Below are positions 7,586 to 17,047 of a stretch of DNA of 64,000 nt, one piece after another. The notes under the pieces were generated by a model that worked only from the letters and a program-made list of their open reading frames with translations, made no database searches and was not told the origin of the DNA. This stretch comes from Afifella sp. IM 167 (GTDB taxonomy: Bacteria; Pseudomonadota; Alphaproteobacteria; Rhizobiales; Afifellaceae): assembly GCF_020144925.1 (NCBI RefSeq), contig NZ_NSLC01000001.1, positions 124,001 to 188,000 of the forward strand, written 5' to 3'. Position 1 is the stretch's first letter. Every line of letters begins with the position of its first letter. The translations under genes and the position numbers were made by a program.

Positions 7586-8188
7586 CTACTGACAGAACGC
7601 CTTCGATTGCGCTGTCCAGGCGCCGAAGCCCGTCGCCACCATGTTGCGGATGACGGCGCAGACATAGCGCTTCTGGGCCGGGTCGTTGTTCGGCCCGGCA
7701 TGATAGCGCGCCACCGCCATGGTCCAGCTGCCCTCGCGCTGGCGCAGCTCCGTCAGGAAGCGGGCCGCATAGGCGACGTTCTTCTTCGGATCGAGCATCT
7801 CGGCGACCGAGCCGAAATTCTCGCCATGGAAATAGTGGTTCACCTGCATGCAGCCGAGATCGATCAGCTTCGCCCCGGAGCTGCGCGCCGAGGCGAACTT
7901 CTTCAGCGCTTCCTCGCGGCTCTTCGCGAAAAAGGCCTTGCCCTCGATATTGAGGGCGTTCGGCTGCAGCGAGCCCTTGCGGCCCGTCTCGGTGAGGCCG
8001 ACCGCGTAGAGGACGCCGAGCGGAATCTTGTAGGCGCGGGAGACGGAGGCCATCTCCCGCTCGCAGATGTTGCCCGCCGCACCATGGCCGGAAGCGCCAT
8101 GACCGGAAGCAAAGCCCGCTCCGGCACTCAGCGCCAGGCTAAACGAAAAGGCCGCTGCGTGTGCGGCTGTCCGGCGAAGTCGTGCCAT
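7586..8188 (-). CDS. flagellar-locus lytic transglycosylase (SLT domain)
   Basis: A 200-residue secreted protein. Residues 1-32 form a signal peptide. The mature part starts with ICEREMASVSRAYKIPLGVLYAVGLTETG, where the Glu in LTETG is the expected catalytic acid of a soluble-lytic-transglycosylase fold. LIDLGCMQVNHYFHG matches the GLMQIN-type motif, and AVARYHAGPN the typical AYNAG-type segment. It would cut peptidoglycan to let the rod pass. Gene order fliK-transglycosylase at the end of the fliF operon, together with a separate rod-binding protein at 42594, suggests the two halves of FlgJ are split here. The ATG at 8188 (GAGG 6 nt upstream) overlaps the fliK end by 50 nt. Confidence 0.85.
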   Translation of the reverse strand: MARLRRTAAHAAAFSFSLALSAGAGFASGHGASGHGAAGNICEREMASVSRAYKIPLGVLYAVGLTETGRKGSLQPNALNIEGKAFFAKSREEALKKFASARSSGAKLIDLGCMQVNHYFHGENFGSVAEMLDPKKNVAYAARFLTELRQREGSWTMAVARYHAGPNNDPAQKRYVCAVIRNMVATGFGAWTAQSKAFCQ

Positions 8189-9599
8189 CCCTTGCCTCTT
8201 GTGAATAGCTGCGCTGACCCTGGCCCTCTTCCTGCCGCGACGAACCCTGCCGCCCGCCGCCGCCGGCGGCCCCGGCGCCCGTATCGGTCTGAGGCTGCGC
8301 CGCTCCGCGGGCCGAGAGGAACTGCGAGCTGTCCGCACCCTGGACGCCGCGATCGACCGTCACGGAATGAACGACGATGTTGTCGCCGTCCTGCCCCGCA
8401 CCCTTGAGGAGGTCGGAGAGCGCCTGGCTGTCGCGCTGGAGCATCCGCGCGGTCTCCGCCCGGCTCGCCTCCAGGCGCACCGAAAGGGCGTCGCCGCCGA
8501 GCCGGAGCTGGATCTTGACGCTGCCGAGATCGGCCGGGTGTAGCTGGATCGTCAATGTCTTGACCGGACCGGCGGCCCCTGTCTGAGCGGCGACCGCCAC
8601 TGCCGGGGAAAGGCCGCGCTGGCTTGCCGGCACCTCTCCCGCGGCACGGCTTTCCGATGCGATCGCCGAGGCGATGCGATTGAGCTGCGCCGGCGGCAGG
8701 GAGGGCTCCGAAGAATCCGCTGCGCTCTCGCGCACGACACCGGCGTCGGCCGCCCGCATCTCGCCGGCATTCGCCGCGGCGGAGGATTTTGCGGCCGTGC
8801 GGTCGCGGCCGGGCTCGCGCTCGCCGGCCTGGCCGCCCTGCGCGCCCGCCGTCTCGCGCGCGCCCTCGACCGCGAGCGGCGCCTGCGCCATGTCCGCGGC
8901 CTTGGTCGTCGCGGCACGATTGCCGCCCTCCACCTTCGGCGAGAGCTCGTGCGAGGCCTCGCCGGCAAGCGTCAGCTTGAGGCCGTCGTCATCCGCGCCG
9001 GCATTCTCCGACAGCGCGCCCACGGGCGCCGCATTCTGCGCGGCCTCGGCGCCGGAGAGGCGTCCCGTCTGCCAGGTCGGAGCGAAATGCGTCTTGCGAT
9101 CGGTGACGGTGAAGCGCAGCGGCGAGCGCCTCATCGCCTCTTCCCCGGCGTCGGTCTCGCCTTCGCCCGCTCCATCGCCCATGGCGGCGGCATCCTGCGC
9201 GCCCGGCAGACGGATTGCGGCGCCGCGATCCAAAACGCCCTTCACCGCCCCGGCTTTCTCGCCGCCCACGCCTTCGGCCGAGCCCGCCGCCCCGGCGAGA
9301 GCGAGGATGTCGGCGGCGGACATGACGGCGTCTTCCGCCGTGCCGTCCGTCCCGGCATCGCCGGTCTCCACCGGATCCCTGGCGTCCCTCGCCTCTTCGG
9401 CTTCCCCGCCCGCCTTGGCCGAGCCCGCGCCGCGGCGCGGCTCGGGACCGCCGAGACGACCCGGCATTTCCTGCAGAAGCTTCATGAAATCTCCCCGCGC
9501 GCCGTTCTCCGCCGTCGGATCCTCGCCGGCGAGCGTGCCCGTCCTGCCTCGTTCCGTCCGCGGCATCGCCTTGGCGGTGATGAAATCGATGTTGTTCAT
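8139..9599 (-). CDS. fliK: flagellar hook-length control protein FliK (MotD)
   Basis: A 486-residue protein. Most of the sequence is Ala/Gly/Glu-rich, low complexity and hydrophilic, as in FliK rulers. The C-terminal Flg_hook domain (about residues 345-430) is conserved: TLTIQLHPADLGSVKIQLR...LSVRLEASRAETARMLQRDSQALSDLLKGAG. In Sinorhizobium this gene was called motD and follows motC, the order seen here. The ATG overlaps the motC stop (ATGA) with GGAG just upstream. It sets hook length and switches export from hook to filament proteins. Confidence 0.88.
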   Translation of the reverse strand: MNNIDFITAKAMPRTERGRTGTLAGEDPTAENGARGDFMKLLQEMPGRLGGPEPRRGAGSAKAGGEAEEARDARDPVETGDAGTDGTAEDAVMSAADILALAGAAGSAEGVGGEKAGAVKGVLDRGAAIRLPGAQDAAAMGDGAGEGETDAGEEAMRRSPLRFTVTDRKTHFAPTWQTGRLSGAEAAQNAAPVGALSENAGADDDGLKLTLAGEASHELSPKVEGGNRAATTKAADMAQAPLAVEGARETAGAQGGQAGEREPGRDRTAAKSSAAANAGEMRAADAGVVRESAADSSEPSLPPAQLNRIASAIASESRAAGEVPASQRGLSPAVAVAAQTGAAGPVKTLTIQLHPADLGSVKIQLRLGGDALSVRLEASRAETARMLQRDSQALSDLLKGAGQDGDNIVVHSVTVDRGVQGADSSQFLSARGAAQPQTDTGAGAAGGGGRQGSSRQEEGQGQRSYSQEARDGTTSPDSRTRSGLFV

Positions 9600-12100
9600 T
9601 GCGCTTCTCCAAGGAGAGTGTCGGCAAGCTTGAGAGCACCCTCGGCCCTTGCCATGACCTGGCTCGGCTCATCCGCCGCCGGCTCGCTCTTTTCCCCGTC
9701 CGAAGCGGCTTTCGGGGCGGACGGAACGGCGGCCTTCGCTGCCGGGAGGGCGGTCGCGGCCGTGCGGATGAGCTCGGCCGTCGCCGAGACCATGTTGTAG
9801 AGTTCGAGGTCGGCCTGCGGCAGGAGCGAGGTGTCGACGGCGCTCAGATCCGTCAGCCCTGCCTGGAGCCCGTTCTCGGTGGCAACGGTTGCCGCCGCGC
9901 GGTAGAGGAGCGCCCTTTCCGCCTCCGGCCGGCCCGGCTCGGAAAGATCGAGGGCACGTTGCGCGGCGAGCTTCGCCGGTTCCGACTTCGCCTGCACGAC
10001 GAGCGCACGCGCGATGACCAGATAGAGCTCCAGCCGCGCATCCGGCTCCATCTCGGCAAGGATCTCGTCGAGCCTTGGAAGCTGCTTCGGATCCTCCATG
10101 AAGGTCATGCGCGTCAGCGCGGCGGCGAAGCGCTGGCGGAAATTGCCGGCATAGACGGAATGCCGGAAGCGCTGCATGTACTGGCGCGACAGAAGCTGGA
10201 AGCGATCGGTATCCTCGATCTGGGCGAGCACGATGATTTCGCGCCGGATGGCGGCTTCCTCGGCGAGCGTGCCCGGCGAGAGAAGCCGTGCCATGTCGAG
10301 ATGGGCAGCGGCCGCTTTCGGGTTTTCCGGCAGGTCGAGCGCAGCCTGGGCGATCGCCACCTGGCTTCCCATGCTGCCGGCGAAGTCGCGCGCATCAATC
10401 TTGTCGAGCAGGCTCCGCGCCTCGGCAGCGCGCCCCTCGACATAGGCAAGCGCGCCGCGCATCAGCTGTTCGTCCAGCGCCGGCAAGGGCTCGCTCACGA
10501 GGAGCGCGGCAAGGAGGTTCGGCCGCCCGCCGCTGAGCACGTAGGTCACGAGAGCCTCGGCGTTGCGCCGGTCCTGCCAGGTTTCCGCCGGCGCGGCCTC
10601 GAACCTGGAGCCGATCTCTTCCAGGAGGGCGCGCTGCGCGTTGAAGGCCTCGGTCGAACCCTGGGCGATCTGATCCTGCAGGCTCTGCAGCCGCTGCACC
10701 AGATCGCGCGGCTCGCGTGAGCCCGGACGGGCCGGAACGGCAAGCGGCTCGAATCTCGGTTCTTCCTTGCCGCCTTCTTCAGCCGCCTCCCCTCCTTCGG
10801 CCGGGGCAGCGACGCTTCCCGTCACCGCATCGTCCACGACGATCTCGTCGTGCGTCGGCTCGTAGAAGGGCACGAAGATGCCGCGCGGCTCGGCGCCTGA
10901 ACGCTCGCGCCCCGCCGGCCGGAAGAACGCTTCCGTCGAGACGTTGAAAGCCTTGCCCATGGCGAGCTTGCGCACCGCGGCGAGCTTGGCCTCCTCGAGC
11001 GGATCGAGCGGGCGGGCGAGCTGGACCCGGCCCGCGGGCGGAACTGCTTCGTCGGCCATATCGCCATCCGAAAGATCGATCACCCGCACGGCCTTCCGCG
11101 CGCCTGCCCGACCAGCGGGAGCGAGCGTATCGGCGGTGAGATAGATCTCGTAGGGATCCGGCAGAACCGCCGGTGCCTCGGCAACGGCTGGCGCGGTGGT
11201 CTCCGGCCCGGCGATGCTCGCTGCGGCGCGCTCGGAGGCCGGCGGGGCGGATGAAGCGGGAGCGACCGTCGCGGCACCGGGCGCGGCACCGGACGCTGTG
11301 GCCGCCGCCACGACTTCTTCCGGCACCGGCATGACCGCCGCAAGCGCGGCATCGAGCGCGGCGGCGTCCTCGCCCACTTCACTCGCGGGCGCCTCACGCC
11401 CAGCCTCCGCACTTGCCGGTCCTTCGATGGCAACCTCTTCGATGGCCGGCTCTTCGATGACGGGCGCGATCTCCGGCGTCCCAGCCGAAGCAACGGCTGT
11501 GGCTTCGGCGCTCAGCTCGCCGGCAGCGGGCATCTCATCTTCTGCCGGCACGGTTTCGCCATCCGTTGCCGGATCGGAAACGCTCTCTCCCGACGGAGCC
11601 GGCCAGGCGAGCGGCGCGGAGATTTCCGCGACATCGGCATTGCCGCCCGCCTCTTCTACCGCCGGAGAAAGCATGTCCTCCTCGGCGGAGACGTCGATCC
11701 CGTCAGGCGTGGCGGTAATCTCTGCCGTAGCGCTTTCGGTTGCATCGTCCGGCAGCACCGCTGCATCGCCGACGCGCATTTCGTCGGCGATTTCCACTTC
11801 GCCCGCAGGGCGCGCGCGCGGCAGGGCCGGAATGCGGGGGGCCGCCTGCACCGCCTTCCGGCGCGCGCTCTCGGCGCCCTCGTCCGAAGCGGAGCCGGGC
11901 TGGACGGCTTCAGGCTGGGATATATCAGCCAGAGCGGCGTCGGATTCTCCGCCAAAGAGGCGCACGGCCCGGCTGAACAGCGAGCTCTTTGCCTCCTGGG
12001 TCTTCCGCGGCAACAGCTGCACCGGCTGGCCTTCGGCCAGAACGGGCGGCGCCGCCAGAGCGGCGACGAGGAGCGCGACCGCTATCCTGCGCAGACCCAT
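9596..12100 (-). CDS. motC: periplasmic motor protein MotC, long form
   Basis: An 834-residue secreted protein: signal peptide residues 1-22 (MGLRRIAVALLVAALAA..., cleavage near VLAEG). Residues about 55-330 are a low-complexity Ala/Glu/Val/Pro stretch, followed by a conserved region from about residue 330 (PYEIYLTADTL) to about 740 that includes PREPRDLVQRLQSLQDQIAQG-type helices and TPR-like helical pairs. MotC is the rhizobial periplasmic protein that works with MotB and is stabilised by MotE. Sinorhizobium MotC, as I recall, is about half this length, so the acidic Ala-rich insert is unusual. The ATG overlaps the motB stop (TGATG). A tail of Lys/Pro/Ala residues follows the folded part. 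Confidence 0.82.
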   Translation of the reverse strand: MGLRRIAVALLVAALAAPPVLAEGQPVQLLPRKTQEAKSSLFSRAVRLFGGESDAALADISQPEAVQPGSASDEGAESARRKAVQAAPRIPALPRARPAGEVEIADEMRVGDAAVLPDDATESATAEITATPDGIDVSAEEDMLSPAVEEAGGNADVAEISAPLAWPAPSGESVSDPATDGETVPAEDEMPAAGELSAEATAVASAGTPEIAPVIEEPAIEEVAIEGPASAEAGREAPASEVGEDAAALDAALAAVMPVPEEVVAAATASGAAPGAATVAPASSAPPASERAAASIAGPETTAPAVAEAPAVLPDPYEIYLTADTLAPAGRAGARKAVRVIDLSDGDMADEAVPPAGRVQLARPLDPLEEAKLAAVRKLAMGKAFNVSTEAFFRPAGRERSGAEPRGIFVPFYEPTHDEIVVDDAVTGSVAAPAEGGEAAEEGGKEEPRFEPLAVPARPGSREPRDLVQRLQSLQDQIAQGSTEAFNAQRALLEEIGSRFEAAPAETWQDRRNAEALVTYVLSGGRPNLLAALLVSEPLPALDEQLMRGALAYVEGRAAEARSLLDKIDARDFAGSMGSQVAIAQAALDLPENPKAAAAHLDMARLLSPGTLAEEAAIRREIIVLAQIEDTDRFQLLSRQYMQRFRHSVYAGNFRQRFAAALTRMTFMEDPKQLPRLDEILAEMEPDARLELYLVIARALVVQAKSEPAKLAAQRALDLSEPGRPEAERALLYRAAATVATENGLQAGLTDLSAVDTSLLPQADLELYNMVSATAELIRTAATALPAAKAAVPSAPKAASDGEKSEPAADEPSQVMARAEGALKLADTLLGEAQ

Positions 12101-13365
12101 CACGCCTCGGTCTCCTTCAGAAGGATCTCGATGCGCCGGTTCTCGGCGGCGAGCGGATCGGCCGGGTTCTTCAGATTGCGGTCGGCGAAGCCTTCGATCG
12201 TGCGGATGCGCTGCTCGGGCAGATTTCCGCGGGTCAGCATGTAATAGGCCATATGGGCGCGCGCCGTCGAAAGCCGCCAGTTGTCGTAGGTCTCCGAGCG
12301 GAAGGGGCGGCCATCCGTGTAGCCGCGCACGATGATGTTGCCGGGCCAGTTGGCGAGCACTTCGGCAACCTTGTCCATGGCCACGACGACCGGCGGCTTG
12401 GGGATCGCCGAGCCGATCTCGAACATGGAATAATCCATCTCGTCGGTAAGGCTGATCAGGATGCCCTCGCTGGTCGCCTTCACCTCCACGTTCGGGGCGT
12501 CGGAGGCCTCAAGGCTCTGCTGGAGCTTCTCCGCCAGCTGCTCTTCGATCTGCCGCGCCTGGGCGATCGCCTCCTGGCTCACCTCGGGCCTGCGCTCTGC
12601 CTCGGCCTGCGGAGCGGACGCCGCCGGGGGAGGAGGAACGGGCCCGGCCGCCGCCTGATCGGTGTCGAGCGGCGGCGTGCGGGCCGCCACATCGAGCTTG
12701 CCGATCTGCGGCACCGCCTGCGCGCGGTTGAGCGGGCTCGGATTCTCCGCCCGCGCCCCATCGGATGAGGCGAGTTGCCAGTAGATCGGATCGAACGGGT
12801 CGCGGTAGGCCTCATCGCCCGGAACGCCCGGCTGGCCGGGCTCGCCGACGGGCGAATCCGGAACCGGTGAATCGGAAGGCTTGCTCACCTCGGCGGCGAG
12901 CTTGGCAAGGACGGCATAGGGGTCGCTGAAGGCGGCGCGCTCGGCCCTTTGCGCAGCCCCTTCGACGCCGCCGGTGATCGGCGCGTTCGGAGCGGCGGCA
13001 TCGCCCTCCTTTTCGGTGACGTTCTCCGCCCCGCCCTCCTGCTGCATGTGCTGGCCGTGCTGCGGCCCGTCGGCGGGAATCTCGGCGCCATCCGGCACCG
13101 GACCTTCGCTCTCCACCTGGTTCTGGTCGTTGAGGCCCTTGGCGTCGGTCACGCTCGCCGACAGCTTCACGGGATTGAAGTAGTTGGCGATCGACTTCTT
13201 CATCTCGTCGTCGGTGACGTTGATCAGCCACATGATCAGGAAGAAGGCCATCATCGCCGTCATGAAGTCGGCATGGGCGACCTTCCAGGCGCTCGAATGG
13301 GCTTCGTGCTCGTCCTCCTCGTAGCGCTTGATGATGATCAGTTCCTGGTGCTCCTGATCAGACAT
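12100..13365 (-). CDS. motB: flagellar stator protein MotB
   Basis: A 421-residue protein. Residues 1-28 are cytoplasmic and charged; the single TM (about 30-50) begins AHADFMTAMMAFFLIMWLINV with D33 as the proton-carrying aspartate. A long Pro/Ala/Glu linker (about 75-270) leads to the OmpA-like peptidoglycan-binding domain (about 290-420: IIVRGYTDGRPF... NWRLSTARAHMAYYML... NRRIEILL). The linker is longer than in enteric MotB, as usual in rhizobia, where MotC binds. MotA, its partner, is encoded 17 kb away in the fliM operon. Its start overlaps the fliH-like gene by 8 nt. Confidence 0.93.
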   Translation of the reverse strand: MSDQEHQELIIIKRYEEDEHEAHSSAWKVAHADFMTAMMAFFLIMWLINVTDDEMKKSIANYFNPVKLSASVTDAKGLNDQNQVESEGPVPDGAEIPADGPQHGQHMQQEGGAENVTEKEGDAAAPNAPITGGVEGAAQRAERAAFSDPYAVLAKLAAEVSKPSDSPVPDSPVGEPGQPGVPGDEAYRDPFDPIYWQLASSDGARAENPSPLNRAQAVPQIGKLDVAARTPPLDTDQAAAGPVPPPPAASAPQAEAERRPEVSQEAIAQARQIEEQLAEKLQQSLEASDAPNVEVKATSEGILISLTDEMDYSMFEIGSAIPKPPVVVAMDKVAEVLANWPGNIIVRGYTDGRPFRSETYDNWRLSTARAHMAYYMLTRGNLPEQRIRTIEGFADRNLKNPADPLAAENRRIEILLKETEA

Positions 13366-13978
13366 CTTTCGCCTCGCTCAGAGCCTTCGAAAGCCGCATT
13401 TTCCAGCCTTCCAGCTGCGTCTCCATCACCGTGTCGCCAGCAAGAAGCCGGGCATCCACGCCGTCGGAGGGCTCGAATTCGACGGCGGCGGCACGCTCGC
13501 CCAGGCGGGCGCGCACAGATTCCAGAATGTCGACCGGCCCGCAAACCTGGATGAGCGTCTCCACCTCCTGCGCGAAAAGCTCCTCGACAGCCTGGCAAAG
13601 TTCCCTGGCGGCGCGATCGGCGATCAGCCTGCCGGCAAGAGGAAGAAGCACCCCGGCCGCAGCTTCCGAAAGCGTCTGCAACATCCCGGCGAAGGCGCCG
13701 TCAAAGGCCGCGACCAGCGCCCCGGCCTCGTCCTCCACCCAGGCCGCCCGTGCGGCGGCGAGCCGCTCCTCGGCAAGGGTGGCGGCTTCGGCGAGCGCGA
13801 CTTCCTTCTCGGCGCGGCCTTCCGCAAGGCCGCGCTCATAGCCCTGCCGATCGGCATTCGCCTTCAGCTCGCATGCCGCGTCGGGCTTGCGGGACTGAAA
13901 CACCGCCGCAAGCGTCTTGGGAGGAGCCTGTTCCAGCTCGAAGGCCGGAAGGAGACGGGCGAGTGCGCTCATGCTCAT
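13358..13978 (-). CDS. FliH-like flagellar assembly protein
   Basis: A 206-residue, Ala/Glu-rich protein with a long predicted helix (about residues 40-110, repeating RGLAEGRAEKEVALAEAATLAEERLAAA) followed by a compact C-terminal domain (about 115-200). This is the architecture of FliH, the regulator of the FliI ATPase. Its position directly after fliF, with an ATGA overlap, fits fliH in other alphaproteobacteria. Sequence conservation of FliH is low, so the assignment rests on architecture and position. FliI is encoded in a different operon (32485). Confidence 0.6.
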   Translation of the reverse strand: MSMSALARLLPAFELEQAPPKTLAAVFQSRKPDAACELKANADRQGYERGLAEGRAEKEVALAEAATLAEERLAAARAAWVEDEAGALVAAFDGAFAGMLQTLSEAAAGVLLPLAGRLIADRAARELCQAVEELFAQEVETLIQVCGPVDILESVRARLGERAAAVEFEPSDGVDARLLAGDTVMETQLEGWKMRLSKALSEAKDV

Positions 13979-15621
13979 GCCCCTTCAGCGCGCATCCACT
14001 GCCTCAGAATGGCGGCGGCCTGCTCCTCGTCATATTCGACGATCTGCTCCAGCCGCTTCTGCGGCGTGCGGTTCATCTTCGACGTCAGATCCTCGATGAG
14101 ATTGACGTGCTCGGGGCTCGGCAGCTCGCCGGGTCCCGCCACGGCGCCCGGCGCCGGCGCTCCGAGCACCGCGGCCGCCGCTTCCTGCGGGCCGGCGAGG
14201 AGATTGCCGGCCTCCGCCATCGGCCGGGTGACGACGGCGCGGATGGCCGGGCGCAGGCCGAAGAGAATGAGCAGGACGGCGACGCCGAGAATGGCGGCGG
14301 CGTTGATGACCGTGCCGAGCTGGCGCGTCAGCACCTCGCCGATACCCGGACCCGGAACGGGCTCCAGATCGTCGCCCGCGGCGGCGAAGGTGACCGCCGC
14401 GACCTTCAGCTGATCGCCGCGCTCCGCGTCGATGCCGGCCGCGGAAGAGACGAGCTGCTGGATCTCCGCAAGGCGCGCATCTTCCGGCTGGGCGTCGGCG
14501 CCCGCCTGGGCGGCCGCGAGGCGCTCGCTGTTGACGAGGACCGCGACGGAAAGATTTTCGATGCGGAAGCCCTCCTGCACCGTCTCGATGCGCTTGGAGG
14601 AGATTTCGTAGTTGGTCAGTTCCTCGCGCCGCTCGTTCTGCTCGGAGGAGGAATTGCCGCTCGCCCCGTTCATCTGCTCGATCGGGATGTTCTGCTGCAC
14701 CGAGGCGGCCGTCTCCGTGGCGCTGTTGCTGGTGTTGCCGCTTTCCTTGACGACGCGCACGGAGCGCTCCACCCGCGAATCCGGATCGAAGACGACCTGG
14801 CTCACCGAGGTCCGGTCCGTGTTGAGCCTGGAAGCGACGCTGACCTGGAAATTGCCGATGCCGAGATAGGGCGTCAGCGTGCGGCGGATCTTCTCCTCGA
14901 TCTCGCGGTCGACGCGCTGCTCCAGCGCGGCCATCTGCGTGCCGCCGTTGCTGGAAGGATCGTTGCCGGAGACGAGCACCTCGCCATGCGTGTTGAGCAC
15001 CGTCACGGCGCCCGCCTTCATGGAGGGGATCGCGGCGGCGACCAGATGGCGGATCGCCTGGGCGGAGGCCGCATCGTCGGGCAGCGAGGTGCGGATGACG
15101 ACGGAGGCGGAGGCCTCCTGCTGGTCGCGCCGGAAGGAGGCGCGGTCCGGCATGACGAGATGCACGCGCGCCGCCTTGATGCCGTCCATCGTCTGGATGG
15201 TGCGGGCGAGCTCGCCTTCCAGGGCGCGCACGCGCGTCACGTCCTGCATGAAGGAAGTGAGGCCGAAGGAGCCGAGATCGTTGAAAAGCTCGTAGCCGGT
15301 GCTGCCGCTCTGCGGCAGGCCCTTCTCGGCGAGGATCATCCGCGCGCGCGCGGTGTCCCCGTAGCCGACGAGAATTGAGGTTCCGTCCGCGCTGGCGTCG
15401 AAGGAGATGCCGTTGTCGGCGAGCACCCGGCCGATCTGCGCCACGTCCTCGCGGCTGAGACCGGTATAGAGCGTCTCGCGCTCCGGCTGGCTGAGAAAAT
15501 ACGTGCCGAGGGCGATCGCGATCAGAACCGTCGCACCGATCAGCCCGAGTGCTGCCAGGCGACGTCCGCCGAGCCCGGCAAGATTCGCCCACAGCCTTTC
15601 CATCTGTTCACGCCCGGCCAT
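13975..15621 (-). CDS. fliF: flagellar MS-ring protein FliF
   Basis: A 548-residue protein. TM1 is at about 25-45, followed by the conserved ring-building motifs (ETLYTGLSREDVAQIGRVL, KGLPQSGSTGYELFN, ARVHLVMPDRASFRRDQQEASASVVI). TM2 is at about 440-462. The C-terminal cytoplasmic tail (about 510-548) contains the FliG-binding segment (KRLEQIVEYDEEQAAAILRQWM). A GTG 6 nt upstream is possible, but the ATG at 15621 has GAGGT at correct spacing. It heads the fliF-fliH-motB-motC-fliK-transglycosylase operon, in which each gene overlaps the next. fliF is the known target of FtcR in Brucella. Confidence 0.95.
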   Translation of the reverse strand: MAGREQMERLWANLAGLGGRRLAALGLIGATVLIAIALGTYFLSQPERETLYTGLSREDVAQIGRVLADNGISFDASADGTSILVGYGDTARARMILAEKGLPQSGSTGYELFNDLGSFGLTSFMQDVTRVRALEGELARTIQTMDGIKAARVHLVMPDRASFRRDQQEASASVVIRTSLPDDAASAQAIRHLVAAAIPSMKAGAVTVLNTHGEVLVSGNDPSSNGGTQMAALEQRVDREIEEKIRRTLTPYLGIGNFQVSVASRLNTDRTSVSQVVFDPDSRVERSVRVVKESGNTSNSATETAASVQQNIPIEQMNGASGNSSSEQNERREELTNYEISSKRIETVQEGFRIENLSVAVLVNSERLAAAQAGADAQPEDARLAEIQQLVSSAAGIDAERGDQLKVAAVTFAAAGDDLEPVPGPGIGEVLTRQLGTVINAAAILGVAVLLILFGLRPAIRAVVTRPMAEAGNLLAGPQEAAAAVLGAPAPGAVAGPGELPSPEHVNLIEDLTSKMNRTPQKRLEQIVEYDEEQAAAILRQWMRAEGA

Positions 15622-15667
15622 GCCCACCTCTTCTTAAGCGTGCCTTCGCCGGAAGATGTCGCGCGTG

Positions 15668-15684
15668 AAGCTTGCCTCAGCGTT
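15668..15684 (-). promoter_or_regulatory. candidate FtcR box, fliF
   Basis: AACGCT-GAGGC-AAGCTT, 46 nt before the fliF ATG. The upstream half-site is weaker than at other genes, but spacing and distance match. Confidence 0.45.
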
Positions 15685-15689
15685 GCGTA

Positions 15690-15720
15690 ACAGAAAGCCA
15701 CGCTCCGGGCGGAGCGTGGC
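15690..15720 (-). terminator. flagellin terminator
   Basis: A 10-bp perfect stem (GCCACGCTCC / GGAGCGTGGC, loop 4 nt), followed on the minus strand by TTTCTGTT. It separates the flagellin transcript from the fliF promoter. Confidence 0.85.
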
Positions 15721-15781
15721 CTTCCCTTTCGCGCGGATGGTGGGCTAACGCGAAAGGATCTCAAAGAGCCCTAGCTGGTCC

Positions 15782-17047
15782 TTAGCTCCGGAAGAGCGAC
15801 AGGATGTTCTGGCTAGAGGAATTGGCGATGCTGAGGGACTGGATCGCCAGCTGCTGCTGGGTCTGCAGGGCCTTCAGACGGGTGGATTCCTCTTCCATGT
15901 CGGCATCGACGAGCGTGCCGATCGCGCGGTCATTGGCGTCCATCAGGGCCATCACGAAGCTCTCCTGCGACTGGATGCGGCTCGTCAGAGCACCGGCCTT
16001 CGTGGAGGCGTCGGTCAGGTCGAGCAGGGCCGCATCGACGACCTTCAGGTAGTTCTGAACGTCGGCAGTCGTGGCGCTCGTGATGTCGATGTCCTTCACC
16101 GCGACCTGGGTCGAGCCTGTCGTCACCGTCGGGGCGGTCGCCAGACCGAAGTCGGAGGCATCGAGGTCGGCCGTCGAGGCGTCGGTGACGACCGTCAGGG
16201 CGCTGAGCTCGAAGCTCTCGGCGCTGTCGATCGACACGGTGCCGGCGGTGTTGTCAGCCGTGATGCTGAGGTCGGACAGACCGGCATCCTTGAAGGCCTG
16301 GTCCAGGACGGCCTTGAAGTCGGCCGCGTTCGTCAGGGCGGTGGTGCCCGTGCCGAGAGCGGCTTCGACGGTCGCCTGGGTGATCGACACCGTGGTGGTC
16401 GCACCACCGACCTTCACGTTGAACTCCACCTCATCCGTCGCGTCGTCGAAAGCAGTCGCGACGACCGAAAGCGAGCTGGAATACGTGGTGGCCGAGCGGT
16501 TCTTGTCCATGATGCCGGTGTTGGTGCCAGCCTCGTAGAGAGCGTAGTCGGCCATGTCGACATTGATCGTGTCGAGCGTGATCGACGAGCCCGAGCGCGA
16601 GAAGGACACGACGATGTCCTTGGTCTCGCCGGCGGTCGCAACCGAAAGCCAGTTGTTGCCGGAGATGACCGAAGAATCGGCGGTGTTCTTGATGCCGTCG
16701 AGCAGGCTCTTGATTTCCGTCTGCAGCTTCGCCTTGTCGGTCTCAGGAGCGGCGGCCGTGACCAGCTTCTCTTTGATCTTCTGCAGGGACTCGCGAACCG
16801 TGTCGAGACCGGTGTTGGCGGTGTCGACGGAGGCGGCGCCGAGGCCGAGGGCGTCCTTGACGGAGCTGAGCGCGCCGTTGTCGGAACGCGTGGTCGTGGC
16901 GATCGACCAGTAGGCCGCGTTGTCGGATGCGGAGTTGACCCGCAGGCCGGTGGAGACGCGGTTGTTCGTCTCGTCGAGCTGGGAGTTGATGCCACGCAGG
17001 GTCTGCAGGGCAACCATCGACGAGGAGTTGGTGATAAGGCTAGACAT
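15782..17047 (-). CDS. flaA: flagellin
   Basis: A 421-residue flagellin. The N-terminal D0/D1 helix (SSLITNSSSMVALQTLRGIN... VSTGLRVNSASDNAAYWSIA) and the C-terminal D0/D1 helix (TSRIQSQESFVMALMDANDRAIGTLVDADMEEESTRLKA...QSLSIANSSSQNILSLFR) are fully conserved with rhizobial flagellins. The central variable region (about 170-310) is Thr/Asp-rich. There is no signal peptide, as expected for type III export. Only one flagellin gene is in this window, whereas many rhizobia carry several in tandem. The transcript has a long leader with two hairpins, suited to FlbT control. Confidence 0.95.
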   Translation of the reverse strand: MSSLITNSSSMVALQTLRGINSQLDETNNRVSTGLRVNSASDNAAYWSIATTTRSDNGALSSVKDALGLGAASVDTANTGLDTVRESLQKIKEKLVTAAAPETDKAKLQTEIKSLLDGIKNTADSSVISGNNWLSVATAGETKDIVVSFSRSGSSITLDTINVDMADYALYEAGTNTGIMDKNRSATTYSSSLSVVATAFDDATDEVEFNVKVGGATTTVSITQATVEAALGTGTTALTNAADFKAVLDQAFKDAGLSDLSITADNTAGTVSIDSAESFELSALTVVTDASTADLDASDFGLATAPTVTTGSTQVAVKDIDITSATTADVQNYLKVVDAALLDLTDASTKAGALTSRIQSQESFVMALMDANDRAIGTLVDADMEEESTRLKALQTQQQLAIQSLSIANSSSQNILSLFRS

